Below, in pieces: positions 54,101-62,510 of a stretch of 64,000 nt of DNA (position 1 is the first letter of the stretch; every line of letters begins with the position of its first letter). A model generated the notes under the pieces. The model worked only from the letters and a program-made list of their open reading frames with translations, was not told where the DNA came from and did not search any database. The DNA is taken from the NCBI RefSeq assembly GCF_018437505.1, contig NZ_CP072467.1:4736010-4800009 (forward strand), written 5' to 3'. The translations under genes and the position numbers were made by a program. The stretch is from Spiractinospora alimapuensis (GTDB lineage Bacteria > Actinomycetota > Actinomycetes > Streptosporangiales > Streptosporangiaceae).

Positions 54101-56286
54101 GCGCTGACGGTGCCGAGGCGAGTGCTGTGGCTGATCCCGAAGTTGGGCCCCCGGTTTCTAGGGGTAGTCGGGAGGACGCTTCGGCGCATGTCGCGGACGC
54201 GGGGTTGGGGACAACCTCCGGTTCCGCCCCCGAAACCGACGCCGAGGACGCGGACCTCCGCCAGTCGACCGCCGCTGACGAGTCCGCTGCGGACGCGCAC
54301 CGTAGTCAGGAGGAGGGGCTCGCCGCGTTGCGGAGCCTGGGGGTGGACACTCCCGTCGGGGGGACACCCAGCAGGGCCGAGGCCGACGAGCCGGAGTCCG
54401 CGCGCGCTGCCAAGCCGGAGCTGCAACTGGACCATGGGACCGGCGAGCACCTCAGCATGGTGGCGTCCTCCGGGCCGAACCGGTCCGCCGTCGAACCACC
54501 CGAGGCCGAGCCCGCCCCTGAGCCCAAGCCTGAGCTCCAACTGGACCACGGAACCGGGGAGCACCACAGCCTGGCCGCCTCCTCCGGCCCCAACCGGGTA
54601 TCCGGCAGCCAGCCCGAGGCCGACGACGAGAACACCACCGCCGGCCACGAGGCCATGGACCCCGACATCACCCCGATCGCGACCAACGGATTCCCGCGTC
54701 GTGGCGGGCCCAGCCGCGAGCAGCACTACCCGCACGTCATGCCGAAGCCGCCGCTGGAGCTGGACCACGCGACCGACGAGCAGCGCAGTTTCGCCGAGTC
54801 CATGTCCGCGCCGGACCGCGCGGAGGACTCCGCCCGCCGCACCATCGAGGAGATCGAGGCGGCGGAGAACGCCGCACTGTTGGCCCGACAGAAGGCCGCG
54901 AAGTCGGCGGCACCCGCCCCAGCTGACCCCGCCGAGCGGTCCGACCCCGCCCCGACGGAGGCGCCGGAGCGGCCTGCCCGCATCTCGCGCTCGGGTCGAC
55001 TGTCGCGCGCCATGCGGTCCATGCCCACCGGGCCCCAGTCCGAGGCCCTGCCGCTCGACCCCGCCGAGGTTCTCGCCGCGGAGCAGGCCGCGCGGGCCGC
55101 GAACGGGGACACCGGTCCCGATGACGCCCAGCCCGCCGCACCCGCCGAGCGGCCGCCCAGCGCCGACGAGCCCAAGGACGAGCACAAGCCGGCCGTGCGC
55201 AAGGACAAGGTCCGTGGCGCGAAGCCCCTGACCCAGCTCGACCACGGAACCGGGGAACAGTCCGCCCTGACCGCGTCGGGCGGCAACAACTCCGCCGCGC
55301 GCCCGCCCACCCGCACCAACAGCGCCGCGAACTCCACCGGCCGGCCGGCGACCAACGGGCGCCCCGCGTCGGCAAAGCCGTCCGAGCCGGCCCAGGACCG
55401 TCAGGCCGCGGAAACCGGGGGACGCAAGACGCCCACCAGTGGATGGCGGCGCTTCGCCCAAGCGATCACCGGCGCCCGCAACGAACCCACCCTGGACCTG
55501 CCGCAGGAGTACGCCGAGCGGCTGCGGGCGCCGATCGCCCGCCCGCAGAGCGTGGTGGTGCTCGGCTGTACCGGGGGAGCGGGCCAGAGCATGACCGCCC
55601 TCCTGCTGGGGCACACCCTGGCGTCCTACCGCGACGACCGCGTGGTCGCCGTCGACGCCAACCCGAGCCAGGGCGGGATGTCGCGCCGGGTCCACAACGG
55701 CACCGGCGAGACCCTCACCTCCCTGCTCGCCACGGGTGGGGACCTCACCGGTTACCAGTCCATGCGCGGCTTCACCACCGTGACCGCCACCGGGCTGGAA
55801 GTGGTGGGCACCAAGGATGATCCCTACGTCCAAACCCTCGATGACGAGGACTACTCCGGGCTGGTCGAACTCCTGGGCCGCTTCTACACCATCAGCCTGG
55901 TCGACCCGGCCGCCACCGGAGTCGCCCGGGCGCTCCCGGTGGCGGATGCGCTGGTTCTGGTGGCCCCCGCCAGCACCGACGCCGCCCGCTCCGTGGCGAT
56001 GACCTTCGAGTGGCTGGACGGCCACGGCTACGGTGGGCTGCGTTCCCGCGCGGTCCTCGTCCTCAACGGCGTCAGCAAACGCACGGTGGACGACGTCGCC
56101 GCCGCCGAACGCATGGCCCGTGGCCAGTGCCGCGCCGTGGTGCGCACCCCGTGGGACGAGCACGTCAGCGACGGCCGGGGTGAGGTCGCGGTGAACAGTC
56201 TCCGCCCGATCACCCGCAAGGCCTACGGTGCGTTGGGCGGTGTGGTCGTCGCCGGCCTCGCGGCGTCGGAGGAGGCCCGTCGGTGA
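51199..56286 (+). CDS. TcpE-like/MinD-like fusion protein, 1695 aa
   Basis: GTG 51199 follows GGAGGACAGG. Residues 1-130 are a TcpE domain: YTSIWRIEKRLYKLYDF, a hydrophobic pair (VVTLGVTVAIFVAWAVL, HIVWIVPPLVLAFLAT) and FVEGKRP. Residues 130-1430 are acidic, Pro/Ala/Glu-rich and probably disordered. They include five LDH(A/G)T(D/G)E motifs (near 615, 1072, 1111, 1184, 1345) and two long internal repeats. Residues 1440-1695 form a MinD/ParA-type domain with VVLGCTGGAGQSM (Walker A lysine replaced by Gln), VVAVDANPSQGGMS and VDPAATG. Fusion of these two domains is unusual. It probably links the channel to a partition-like switch. Confidence 0.85.
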   Translation: MDLPTYTSIWRIEKRLYKLYDFRLPFPVPVVTLGVTVAIFVAWAVLMRLIGVEFAPPVGHIVWIVPPLVLAFLATRTFVEGKRPTELAVSYVRYSSEAAVYCRLAPEREPREIVVTTRVWHRHPQAPPLPVVRGARRQDIQAAQTHELGRDRPRQMELSPELEEFPPLAEPVAQPVGALTTLPGDGPPAEDARPEEAPLVEALPADEGAEVEALDAPAPATQAEDVAETPAPSAPEPRAPIRARLTLPEPGESDGPAPTFAPHDAELSAEDAIEVDGEAPSQGLGDEEPAPERRRQPSMVVRSLRYFGFALPRQDDSGPLPAAQRDNLGTSKRGEQAPDPFSSEKPATGVTPARGTVRSEPPAEKVRSAPPLAGDAEDLAIEDDDVDSVDWFSDLRRSSGDTPWRLRSKGAYASSDTAPLPPPTPRSKAAGEDTGVEESARERAQRAIEEQERREQEELDRRRRSVAARRRAEELMSSTPAEERDTWLGRAAAEGEDGEVDLGGERARAQLRGRAQGAMTAREHQREIEAVSESEPAEDEQVPVHEREPATPPAVREQARGLGMPAEPEAAEAADIEAEDSGPKQRPHAAPWELPADYWDEKDPERAARQPAAKPVLELDHATDEQQSFAESSGLPAGARDTDEGSPLEGLDTTDAADDVPPSWETHVSRRTPGPAEERVSRSSTAEDRQELGEDAAPEGDVSQLSVREDGRETRDDEVSVGRSVAGADAVADTVSPPEDSGSATVTGTANVESNGASPRAQEDGPQAGEDLAPEGDVSQLSVREDGRETRDDESSAGRPVAGATTDGSSASAQDRPETAHGTDHTPPTHAGWTDTPGTGDTEGVEGSAAADSEVGPPVSRGSREDASAHIAAAGLGTTSGSAPETDAEDADLRQSSTRREAASDLPADSGPAAEVSSSATPEPNTAPDEDAARADASPSDHDAALTSSTAAANTPAAATDATDGAGGADGAEASAVADPEVGPPVSRGSREDASAHVADAGLGTTSGSAPETDAEDADLRQSTAADESAADAHRSQEEGLAALRSLGVDTPVGGTPSRAEADEPESARAAKPELQLDHGTGEHLSMVASSGPNRSAVEPPEAEPAPEPKPELQLDHGTGEHHSLAASSGPNRVSGSQPEADDENTTAGHEAMDPDITPIATNGFPRRGGPSREQHYPHVMPKPPLELDHATDEQRSFAESMSAPDRAEDSARRTIEEIEAAENAALLARQKAAKSAAPAPADPAERSDPAPTEAPERPARISRSGRLSRAMRSMPTGPQSEALPLDPAEVLAAEQAARAANGDTGPDDAQPAAPAERPPSADEPKDEHKPAVRKDKVRGAKPLTQLDHGTGEQSALTASGGNNSAARPPTRTNSAANSTGRPATNGRPASAKPSEPAQDRQAAETGGRKTPTSGWRRFAQAITGARNEPTLDLPQEYAERLRAPIARPQSVVVLGCTGGAGQSMTALLLGHTLASYRDDRVVAVDANPSQGGMSRRVHNGTGETLTSLLATGGDLTGYQSMRGFTTVTATGLEVVGTKDDPYVQTLDDEDYSGLVELLGRFYTISLVDPAATGVARALPVADALVLVAPASTDAARSVAMTFEWLDGHGYGGLRSRAVLVLNGVSKRTVDDVAAAERMARGQCRAVVRTPWDEHVSDGRGEVAVNSLRPITRKAYGALGGVVVAGLAASEEARR
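53290..53352 (+). repeat. 63-bp direct repeat, copy 1
   Basis: Identical to 53518-53580 and encodes PEGDVSQLSVREDGRETRDD plus one residue. Lies in the disordered middle of the TcpE-like fusion. Confidence 0.85.
53518..53580 (+). repeat. 63-bp direct repeat, copy 2
   Basis: Second exact copy of 53290-53352, 228 bp downstream and in the same frame. Recombination between copies would remove 76 codons without a frameshift. Confidence 0.85.
53752..53886 (+). repeat. 135-bp near-identical repeat, copy 1
   Basis: Closely matches 54133-54267 (a few base changes) and encodes EVGPPVSRGSREDASAH followed by GLGTTSGSAPETDAEDADLR. Both copies are in frame. Confidence 0.8.
54133..54267 (+). repeat. 135-bp near-identical repeat, copy 2
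   Basis: Second copy of 53752-53886, 381 bp (127 codons) downstream, so deletion between copies would also preserve the frame. Confidence 0.8.
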
Positions 56287-56489
56287 CCACCCCCCAGCCC
56301 CACCCCCTCGCCCCGCCTCCATCCGCCACTCGACGGAATCGCCTCGTCCGCCCGGCAGCCCAGCCGAGCGGAGCCGGGGCGTCTCAGGGCGCCGTCAGGT
56401 GGCGGGCCGGCACAGCACGCGTTAAACAGGACCTTGGAACCCGCCTCTCCCGCCCCCCGGCGGGGGTATCCACGGAGGAAAACCGATGA
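56283..56489 (+). CDS. Small coupled conjugation-operon protein
   Basis: 68 aa, Pro/Arg-rich (MTTPQPHPLAPPPSATRRNR), without recognised domain. The support is its position: its GTG overlaps the upstream TGA (GTGA) and its own TGA overlaps the next ATG (ATGA). It therefore fills the gap exactly and would couple translation of the flanking genes. It could instead be a non-coding spacer, as GGAGGA before 56486 can serve the next gene alone. Confidence 0.5.
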   Translation: MTTPQPHPLAPPPSATRRNRLVRPAAQPSGAGASQGAVRWRAGTARVKQDLGTRLSRPPAGVSTEENR

Positions 56490-58957
56490 ACGTCCGGTCG
56501 AGAGGCGCCAGCCGTCTGGCGGTGCGCTACTTCGACGACCGCATCCTGCTCAGCGACACCTTCGCCTGGGCGTACTACCGTCTGCCAACGGTTTCCTTCG
56601 AGTTCTGTACCCCCACCGAACGCGAGGCCCTGGCCGCCAACATCACCATCGCCCTGGCCGCGATCCGGATGAACGACGCCGAGGTGCACCTGCGGATCGC
56701 ACACCGCACCTACCCCGCGGTCACCTGGGCGACCCGCCTCAACGACACCTCCGACCAGGGGCCTGGCTGGCACGACTACCTGGACGAGATCTACCGCCAC
56801 GTGTGGGAGAAGGACTTCTGGACCAAGGAGGTCTACCTGGGGGTCCGTCTCGGTCAGCGTGGCATGCGGGCCCAGCTCGAGGGCGGGGTGTTCGGCCAGT
56901 TCGTCAACGCCTACCAGCGCACCGAGCAGGTCCTCGGCCTGGAGGACGACGCGGTGGACGCCCGCGAGATCTCCCGCTGGACCGACCAGTCCGAACGGCT
57001 CGGCCGTGCCCTCGCCTCCTCCTCGCTGCGCGCCCGGCACGCCTCGGCGACCGAACTGTCGTGGCTGCTGCGCCACGCCGTCACCGGTCCCATCGAGGAG
57101 CCCCGGCGTTCGGCCGCCCGCCGCCGTGCGTGGGGGCAGGGCGAGATCGAGGCACTGGTCGACGGGACGATCGTCAACGGCCGTACGTCCCTGCGGCTGG
57201 AGCAGCCCGGCGGCAGCGCCCACGTCGCCTACCTGCCGTTCTCCCGCTTCCCCGAGGTCATGCCCTTCCCCGAGGGCGAGCCCTGGATGCACTACAGCGA
57301 TCAGCTCCCCTTCCCCGTGGAGTTCAGCCTGCGGATGAAGCTGGTCCCGCCCGCCCAGGCCAGCAAGGACGTCGGCCGGCGCCTCGCCCACGCCCGCGAC
57401 ATGGACGCCCACATCCGCGAGGCCGGGGTGGAGGCCCCCATCGCCCTCGCCGAGCAGATCGACGCCGCCCGCGCGCTCGAACACGGCATCACCAAGGAAC
57501 GCCTCCCGTTCGTCTACGGGTGGCACCGTCTGATGGTGTCCGCTCCGACCGAGGACCTCCTCACCCAACGCGTGGAAGCCGTCATCGAGCACTACCGCGA
57601 CATCGGGATCGACGTCGTGAACTCCACCGGTGACCAGTTCGCGTTGTTCTTGGAGTCCCTGCCCGGGGACCGGATCCGACTCAACTCCTACGTCCAACGC
57701 CAACCCCTGCGCACTATCGCCGGAGGCATGCCCACCGCCACCGTGCAGTTGGGCGACGGCGTGGACTCCCACGGTGCCGGCTGGGTCGGCCCCTACATCG
57801 GCGAGACGTCCGGCCGTTCCCGCTCCGTGGTGCACTTTGACCCGATGCTGGCAGCGGCCCGCAACCGCCCCACCGCCATCGCCATCACCGGCGAACCCGG
57901 CGGCGGCAAGACCACCCTCGCGCTGCTGTTGCTCTACCAACTGGCGCTGCGCGGCATCACCGTGGCCGCCATCGACCCCAAGGGCGACGCCGCAGCGCTC
58001 GTGGAACTCCTCCAGAGCCGCGGCCGCAACGCCCGCATCATGAGCCTGGACTCCGCCGACGCCGGACTGCTCGACCCGTTCGGCTTCGGCGACGACCTGC
58101 CCAGCCGCAAGACCATGGCCACCGAGACCCTGCGCCTCCTCCTGCCCCGCATGAGTGAGGAACGCGAGTCCGCGATGATCCAGGCCGTGGCCGCGGTGGC
58201 GAACCAGCCGCGCCCCAGCTTGTTAAAGGTGGTCAACCACCTGGAGCGCTCCCCGGACGCGGCGTCGAAGAACCTCGGCGCGGTCCTGCGCTCCATGGCG
58301 GAGATGCGGCTCGCGCGGCTGTGCTTCGACCCCCAGGGCGACGCCCAGATCGACACCGAGGGCTGGACCACTGTGTTCACCCTGGGTGGGCTCACCCTGC
58401 CTGACGCCACGATCCACCGCGACGACTACTCCTACGAGCAGCGCCTCAGCGTCGCGCTGCTCTACCTGGTGAGCCAGTTCGCCCGCCGACTCATGAACGG
58501 CCTCGACCGGCGCCTGCCCAAGGCGATCTTCCTGGACGAGGCGTGGGCGGTCACCTCCACCCCCGAGGGCGCCAAGCTGGTGCCCGAGGTGTCCCGGATG
58601 GGCCGCTCCCGCAACACCGCCCTCATCCTGGTCAGCCAGAATGCCGGTGACCTCCTCAACGAGCAGGTCACCAACTGTCTGTCCAGCGTGTTCGCCTTCC
58701 GCTCCTCCGAACGCGGCGAGGTGGAGAACGTGCTGAGCCTGCTCGGGGTGGACTCCAACGACGAACACCGCGGCACGCTGCGCAGTCTGGGTAACGGAGA
58801 GTGCATCTTCCGTGACCTGGACGGGCGTGCCGGGCGGGTCGGTGTGGACCTGGTGTCCGACCAGCTACTGCACTGGCTCGACACCAACCCCACCCGTGAA
58901 CACCCCGACCACCTGACCGGTGCCATCACCGGTGTGAGTCCCGAGGCCCTGGAGTGA
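56486..58957 (+). CDS. VirB4/TcpF-like conjugation ATPase
   Basis: 823 aa from ATG 56486 after GGAGGA. The N-terminal half (about 1-430) is the VirB4-type domain. The C-terminal half is a RecA-like motor with Walker A GEPGGGKTTLALLLL near 470, AIDPKGD, Walker B KAIFLDEAW near 680 and ILVSQNAGD. It powers the conjugation channel as a cytoplasmic hexamer. Its stop overlaps the next GTG. Confidence 0.9.
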   Translation: MNVRSRGASRLAVRYFDDRILLSDTFAWAYYRLPTVSFEFCTPTEREALAANITIALAAIRMNDAEVHLRIAHRTYPAVTWATRLNDTSDQGPGWHDYLDEIYRHVWEKDFWTKEVYLGVRLGQRGMRAQLEGGVFGQFVNAYQRTEQVLGLEDDAVDAREISRWTDQSERLGRALASSSLRARHASATELSWLLRHAVTGPIEEPRRSAARRRAWGQGEIEALVDGTIVNGRTSLRLEQPGGSAHVAYLPFSRFPEVMPFPEGEPWMHYSDQLPFPVEFSLRMKLVPPAQASKDVGRRLAHARDMDAHIREAGVEAPIALAEQIDAARALEHGITKERLPFVYGWHRLMVSAPTEDLLTQRVEAVIEHYRDIGIDVVNSTGDQFALFLESLPGDRIRLNSYVQRQPLRTIAGGMPTATVQLGDGVDSHGAGWVGPYIGETSGRSRSVVHFDPMLAAARNRPTAIAITGEPGGGKTTLALLLLYQLALRGITVAAIDPKGDAAALVELLQSRGRNARIMSLDSADAGLLDPFGFGDDLPSRKTMATETLRLLLPRMSEERESAMIQAVAAVANQPRPSLLKVVNHLERSPDAASKNLGAVLRSMAEMRLARLCFDPQGDAQIDTEGWTTVFTLGGLTLPDATIHRDDYSYEQRLSVALLYLVSQFARRLMNGLDRRLPKAIFLDEAWAVTSTPEGAKLVPEVSRMGRSRNTALILVSQNAGDLLNEQVTNCLSSVFAFRSSERGEVENVLSLLGVDSNDEHRGTLRSLGNGECIFRDLDGRAGRVGVDLVSDQLLHWLDTNPTREHPDHLTGAITGVSPEALE

Positions 58958-59358
58958 AGGCCGCGGGCACGCCGACCCAGCCGTCGCGGCGCGGCCCAAC
59001 CGGCGCGACCGCGGGGAGTCCCGTTGATGTCCTCTCCTCTCGGGAGGAGGGGGTTCCGCCCCACGCGGGGCGGGTTACCTGTTTCGTCGCCGGTTGCGGA
59101 AGGGAGGGACCCGTGCCGTCCGACACCAGCCTCGCGGGCATCGCCCGGGTGCGCTCGGGCCGCGACTGGACCAGCGGCCATGGCGTGGTCCGCGGCGGTC
59201 ACACCACGGTCGTACCAGGTGCGGCAGACCTGCCACGGCCCCACCGAACGCGTCGAACACACCAACGCAAGCCGGCCGGGACCCGAGGCGTGAGCGAGTC
59301 GCGCAGCGGAATCCTCCCTGGCCCGAGGTTCGGGACCATCTCCGGGAGGTTCTGGTGA
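58954..59358 (+). CDS. Coupled small protein of the conjugation operon
   Basis: 134 aa with no recognised domain. It overlaps the upstream gene by GTGA at 58954 and the downstream gene by GTGA at 59355-59358, the same pattern as the 56283 gene. An internal GTG at 59113 after GGGAGG would give 81 aa (MPSDTSLAGIARVRSGRDWT). Codon bias shifts to another frame around 59215-59290, so the gene may be wrong or frameshifted. Treat as tentative. Confidence 0.42.
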   Translation: MKAAGTPTQPSRRGPTGATAGSPVDVLSSREEGVPPHAGRVTCFVAGCGREGPVPSDTSLAGIARVRSGRDWTSGHGVVRGGHTTVVPGAADLPRPHRTRRTHQRKPAGTRGVSESRSGILPGPRFGTISGRFW

Positions 59359-61805
59359 GCGGGCACGCCAAACGTCGGACGGCGCGTACGAGCGCGCGCC
59401 CCGACCGGGACCACACCCCGAGCGCACCGCACGGGCGGGCCGAGCGACCAGCCCGGCGTCGGCTGCGCCGGGGGCTGCTGCTGTGCGTGCTGGCGGCGGG
59501 GTTCCTCCTCACCCCCATGGGCGCGGCGCAGGCCCAGCCCAGCATCCCGGGCTGTGAGGGCGAACCCGCCCCCATGCCACAGACAGCCGACTCCGGCTCC
59601 GACGGCCTGCTCGTCCCTCCGCAGTCCGCCGCGTCCATCGCCGAGTCCCCGGACGGTCTCCCCCCGGACGCCAGCCTCTACGGCCAGTACGGCACCGCCG
59701 GCACTCAGTGGCATACCATCCGCGACTCCTGCGTCGACAAGCTCGGCTCCTCCGCCCAGGCCACCCTCGCCAGCACCGCCTGGGACCTGTCCAAGACCAT
59801 CAATCAGTCCACGATCACCGTCTACCAAGCCGCCACCTCCGACGGGCTACTCGACAACTTCAACCCGATGGTCGAGAGCGTCATCGTCGAGCTGCGCGAA
59901 GGGCTCTGGCGGCCCCTCATCCCCGCGATCGTCGTGCTCGGCGCCCTGTGGCTCGGCTGGTACGGGCTGATCCGCAAGCGGGTCACCCTCACCTTCGAGA
60001 GCACCATCTGGATGGTGCTCGCCGTCGCCATGGGCATGTGGGTGCTCGTCCAGCCGGGACAGGTACTCAACCTGGCCGGCACCGCCGTGAACTCCGGCAG
60101 CCAACTCGTCAACGCCGCCGTGGGGCAGGTGTCCGTCCCGGGCGTGTCCTCCCAGTGCCCAGCCGGAGCACCGGAGATGGAACGCGCGGACTGGGAGAAC
60201 GAGAGCGACTTCGCCGTCCGCCAGAACACCCAGATGCTGTGGTCGGGACTGGTCTGCCGCCCCTGGGTCGCGGGGACGTTCGGCAATGGTGATTACGCGG
60301 AGGATGCTGCGGCTTCCTACGGTGTGGAGCTCCTCGAGGCCCAGTCCATCAGTCGCATCGAACAGCAACAGATCGCCGATGGAGAACTGGATCAAGCCGA
60401 ACTCCTAACAGATAAGCAGGAAGCCTACGCGGACATCGCCGACGACATCGAGACGGCCTACCCTGGCGTTTTCCCGCTCTTCTCCGGTGACCAGGCCGGG
60501 GAGCGCCTCGGCGTGGCGACCCTCGCGCTGTTCGCCTCGATCTTCGCCGGGGGCCTGATCCTGGCCGGTGCGATCGCGCTGATCGTGCTCAAGATCGGCT
60601 TCCTGCTGCTCTTATTGCTGGCACCGGTCTTCCTGCTCATCGGTATCCATCCCGGCTTCGGCAGGGTGATCCTGTTGCGCTGGGTGGAGATGATGTTCGG
60701 GCTCCTGCTGAAGCAGGTGTTCGTCATCCTGCTCATCTCGCTGCTGGTGATGGCCTACGGCATGGTGATGGCCACCGGGCTGAGCTGGGGCCTGCAGATG
60801 ATCCTGCTGTCGCTGTTCACGCTGGCCCTTTTCGTCTACCGCAAGCCGTTCGCGCACCTGTTCGCCTCGGTGAACGCCAACACCTTCACCTCACGCATGG
60901 TCAACGACGCCGTGACCAGCTCGGTGCTGAGCCGCAGCGCCTCCGCGCTGCCGCCCGTCGCCTACCTGCGGGCACAGAAGTGGGGCCTGCGGCGCGCTCC
61001 ACAGCTCGGCGCGGCGGCGGCGGGAGCGGCCGCCGCCACGGGTGCGGTCACGGGCGGCGGTGGCGGCGAGGGAGAGGCGGGCCCACAGGCGGCCCCGGGA
61101 GCCGACACCGGCGCGAACGAACCCATGGGGGTCCGGTCCGACGCGCGACGACAACGCGGACAGGCCGGCTACGGGCGGGCACGAGCGGGAGCCGCGCCTC
61201 CGCCACTCTTCTCCGGTCAGGGTGCTCGGGTGACCGAGATGCCGGCGGCCGGACGTTCCGGCAAGGACGCTCCCCGACTCAGTGAAGCCGCCTCTGTCGG
61301 TTACAACGGCGGTGGCGACAGCGGTCAGGTCCCACCCCGGCCCGCCGGCGGGTGGACCGGGCGCGGTAGTGCCGGTTGGTCGGACCTCTTCGGCGCCCCC
61401 AGTGGGGGAGCGGGTGGTTCGGCGGGCCGGCCCGGCGGCGGCTGGAGCGGCGGTGGCGGGGGTGACGCGCCGGCGCCGCGTGACGTTCCCGCCCCACGAG
61501 GAGGATCCGACGGTCGTGCCCCGCGCCCCGAGGGCGGCGGATGGGGGCGTGGCGGCCCACGCCGGTATGGCGGTGGGGGGGCCCGCTGGGGCGGTGGCGC
61601 GGGGCGCGGTGCTCCTCGTCCGGCGCCGCGCGGCGAGCCCCGCGGATCCGGCGGGGATCGCGGGGGTTCCGGTGGTGGCTGGTTCGCTGGATCCGAGTCC
61701 CGCCGGGATCCGCACACCTCCAGCCCCTTCTGGGCCCGCGACGGCAGCCGCCGTGACCGCCCCCGCCGCGACGTGCCGTTCTGGCTGCGAGACGACGATG
61801 TGTAG
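59355..61805 (+). CDS. Polytopic VirB6/TrbL-like conjugation membrane protein
   Basis: 816 aa from GTG 59355 after GGGAGG. A signal-peptide-like helix (GLLLCVLAAGFLLTPMGAAQA) is followed by an outer loop with cysteines. TM helices include LIPAIVVLGALWLGWYGLI, FESTIWMVLAVAMGMWVLV, ATLALFASIFAGGLILAGAI and LLLLLAPVFLLIGIHPGF. Residues beyond about 600 are a Gly/Pro/Arg-rich cytoplasmic tail (many GGG and RGGP runs) ending DVPFWLRDDDV. Topology and position match the TcpH/VirB6-like pore component. Confidence 0.82.
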   Translation: MSGHAKRRTARTSARPDRDHTPSAPHGRAERPARRRLRRGLLLCVLAAGFLLTPMGAAQAQPSIPGCEGEPAPMPQTADSGSDGLLVPPQSAASIAESPDGLPPDASLYGQYGTAGTQWHTIRDSCVDKLGSSAQATLASTAWDLSKTINQSTITVYQAATSDGLLDNFNPMVESVIVELREGLWRPLIPAIVVLGALWLGWYGLIRKRVTLTFESTIWMVLAVAMGMWVLVQPGQVLNLAGTAVNSGSQLVNAAVGQVSVPGVSSQCPAGAPEMERADWENESDFAVRQNTQMLWSGLVCRPWVAGTFGNGDYAEDAAASYGVELLEAQSISRIEQQQIADGELDQAELLTDKQEAYADIADDIETAYPGVFPLFSGDQAGERLGVATLALFASIFAGGLILAGAIALIVLKIGFLLLLLLAPVFLLIGIHPGFGRVILLRWVEMMFGLLLKQVFVILLISLLVMAYGMVMATGLSWGLQMILLSLFTLALFVYRKPFAHLFASVNANTFTSRMVNDAVTSSVLSRSASALPPVAYLRAQKWGLRRAPQLGAAAAGAAAATGAVTGGGGGEGEAGPQAAPGADTGANEPMGVRSDARRQRGQAGYGRARAGAAPPPLFSGQGARVTEMPAAGRSGKDAPRLSEAASVGYNGGGDSGQVPPRPAGGWTGRGSAGWSDLFGAPSGGAGGSAGRPGGGWSGGGGGDAPAPRDVPAPRGGSDGRAPRPEGGGWGRGGPRRYGGGGARWGGGAGRGAPRPAPRGEPRGSGGDRGGSGGGWFAGSESRRDPHTSSPFWARDGSRRDRPRRDVPFWLRDDDV

Positions 61806-61885
61806 CCACGGGTGGGTTCCCCATCGCCGGCGGGCGCCCGAGCCCCATCGACCCGTAGCCCGCCCCGACGTTGGAAAGTCCCCTC

Positions 61886-62503
61886 ATGGCTAGGCAGATG
61901 TCCGAGCGCCAACAGCGGCTTGTGCTCGCCTTGGTCGTCGTCGGCCTGATCGCGTTCGGAGTGTACCTCTACTTCAGCACCATGGCCGAGGACGAGGCGG
62001 AGCGGGCCGAGCAGGACGCCGCCGACGACGCGGCCCCCACGCCGATGCAGGTCACCCCAGAGGACGACCTGGACTTCTTCGAGTGGGTCCCCTACTCCGA
62101 GGCGGACTTCCACGACGCGGCGCTCACCGCACGCGAGTTCGCCGCCGCCTACGGCACCTACGACGCCACCGAGTCCGACGCGGAGTACGTGGACCGGCTC
62201 GCCGCGCTCGCCACCGACGACTTCGCCGAGACGCTGGAGCGCGGGTCCGGCGGTGGCGCGGGCCGCGCCGAACTGGAGGAGCAGGAGACCGAGGCCGAAG
62301 GCTACGCCGAGACGGTCGAACTGCGTTCCTTCGACGACGAATCCGTCACCTTCGTGGTGGACGCCCAGTCCATCGCGGAGGACGACGAGGGCTCCCGAGA
62401 GAGTCTGGGCGAGTTCGCCGTGACCGTTGTCCCCGACGGTGACGACTGGCAGGTCTACGACTTCCAGCCCGCGGATGCCGGTGACTGGGGGGAGGAGCTC
62501 TGA
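61886..62503 (+). CDS. Single-pass membrane accessory protein of the conjugation operon
   Basis: 205 aa from ATG 61886 after GGAAAG. One TM helix (LVLALVVVGLIAFGVYLYF) and a very acidic outer part carrying an NTF2-like fold signature (ALTAREFAAAYGTYDATESD, EYVDRLAALATDDFAETL, EFAVTVVPDGDDWQVYDFQP). This is similar in kind to the outer domains of the TcpC-like protein, so it is probably a second VirB8-like component. A start 15 nt upstream (TTG 61871) is less likely. Confidence 0.75.
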   Translation: MARQMSERQQRLVLALVVVGLIAFGVYLYFSTMAEDEAERAEQDAADDAAPTPMQVTPEDDLDFFEWVPYSEADFHDAALTAREFAAAYGTYDATESDAEYVDRLAALATDDFAETLERGSGGGAGRAELEEQETEAEGYAETVELRSFDDESVTFVVDAQSIAEDDEGSRESLGEFAVTVVPDGDDWQVYDFQPADAGDWGEEL

Positions 62504-62510
62504 CTCAGGC

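Noticed and set aside
52273-56322. A 1349-codon open frame on the minus strand
   Set aside because: It is the antisense shadow of the high-GC fusion gene. It is Gly/Arg-rich without any domain, while the plus strand has TcpE and MinD-like domains and a ribosome site.
59094-59354. N-terminal extension of the VirB6-like protein
   Set aside because: It would overlap the coupled small frame and lacks a ribosome site. The GTG at 59355 has GGGAGG and is followed by a signal-like helix.
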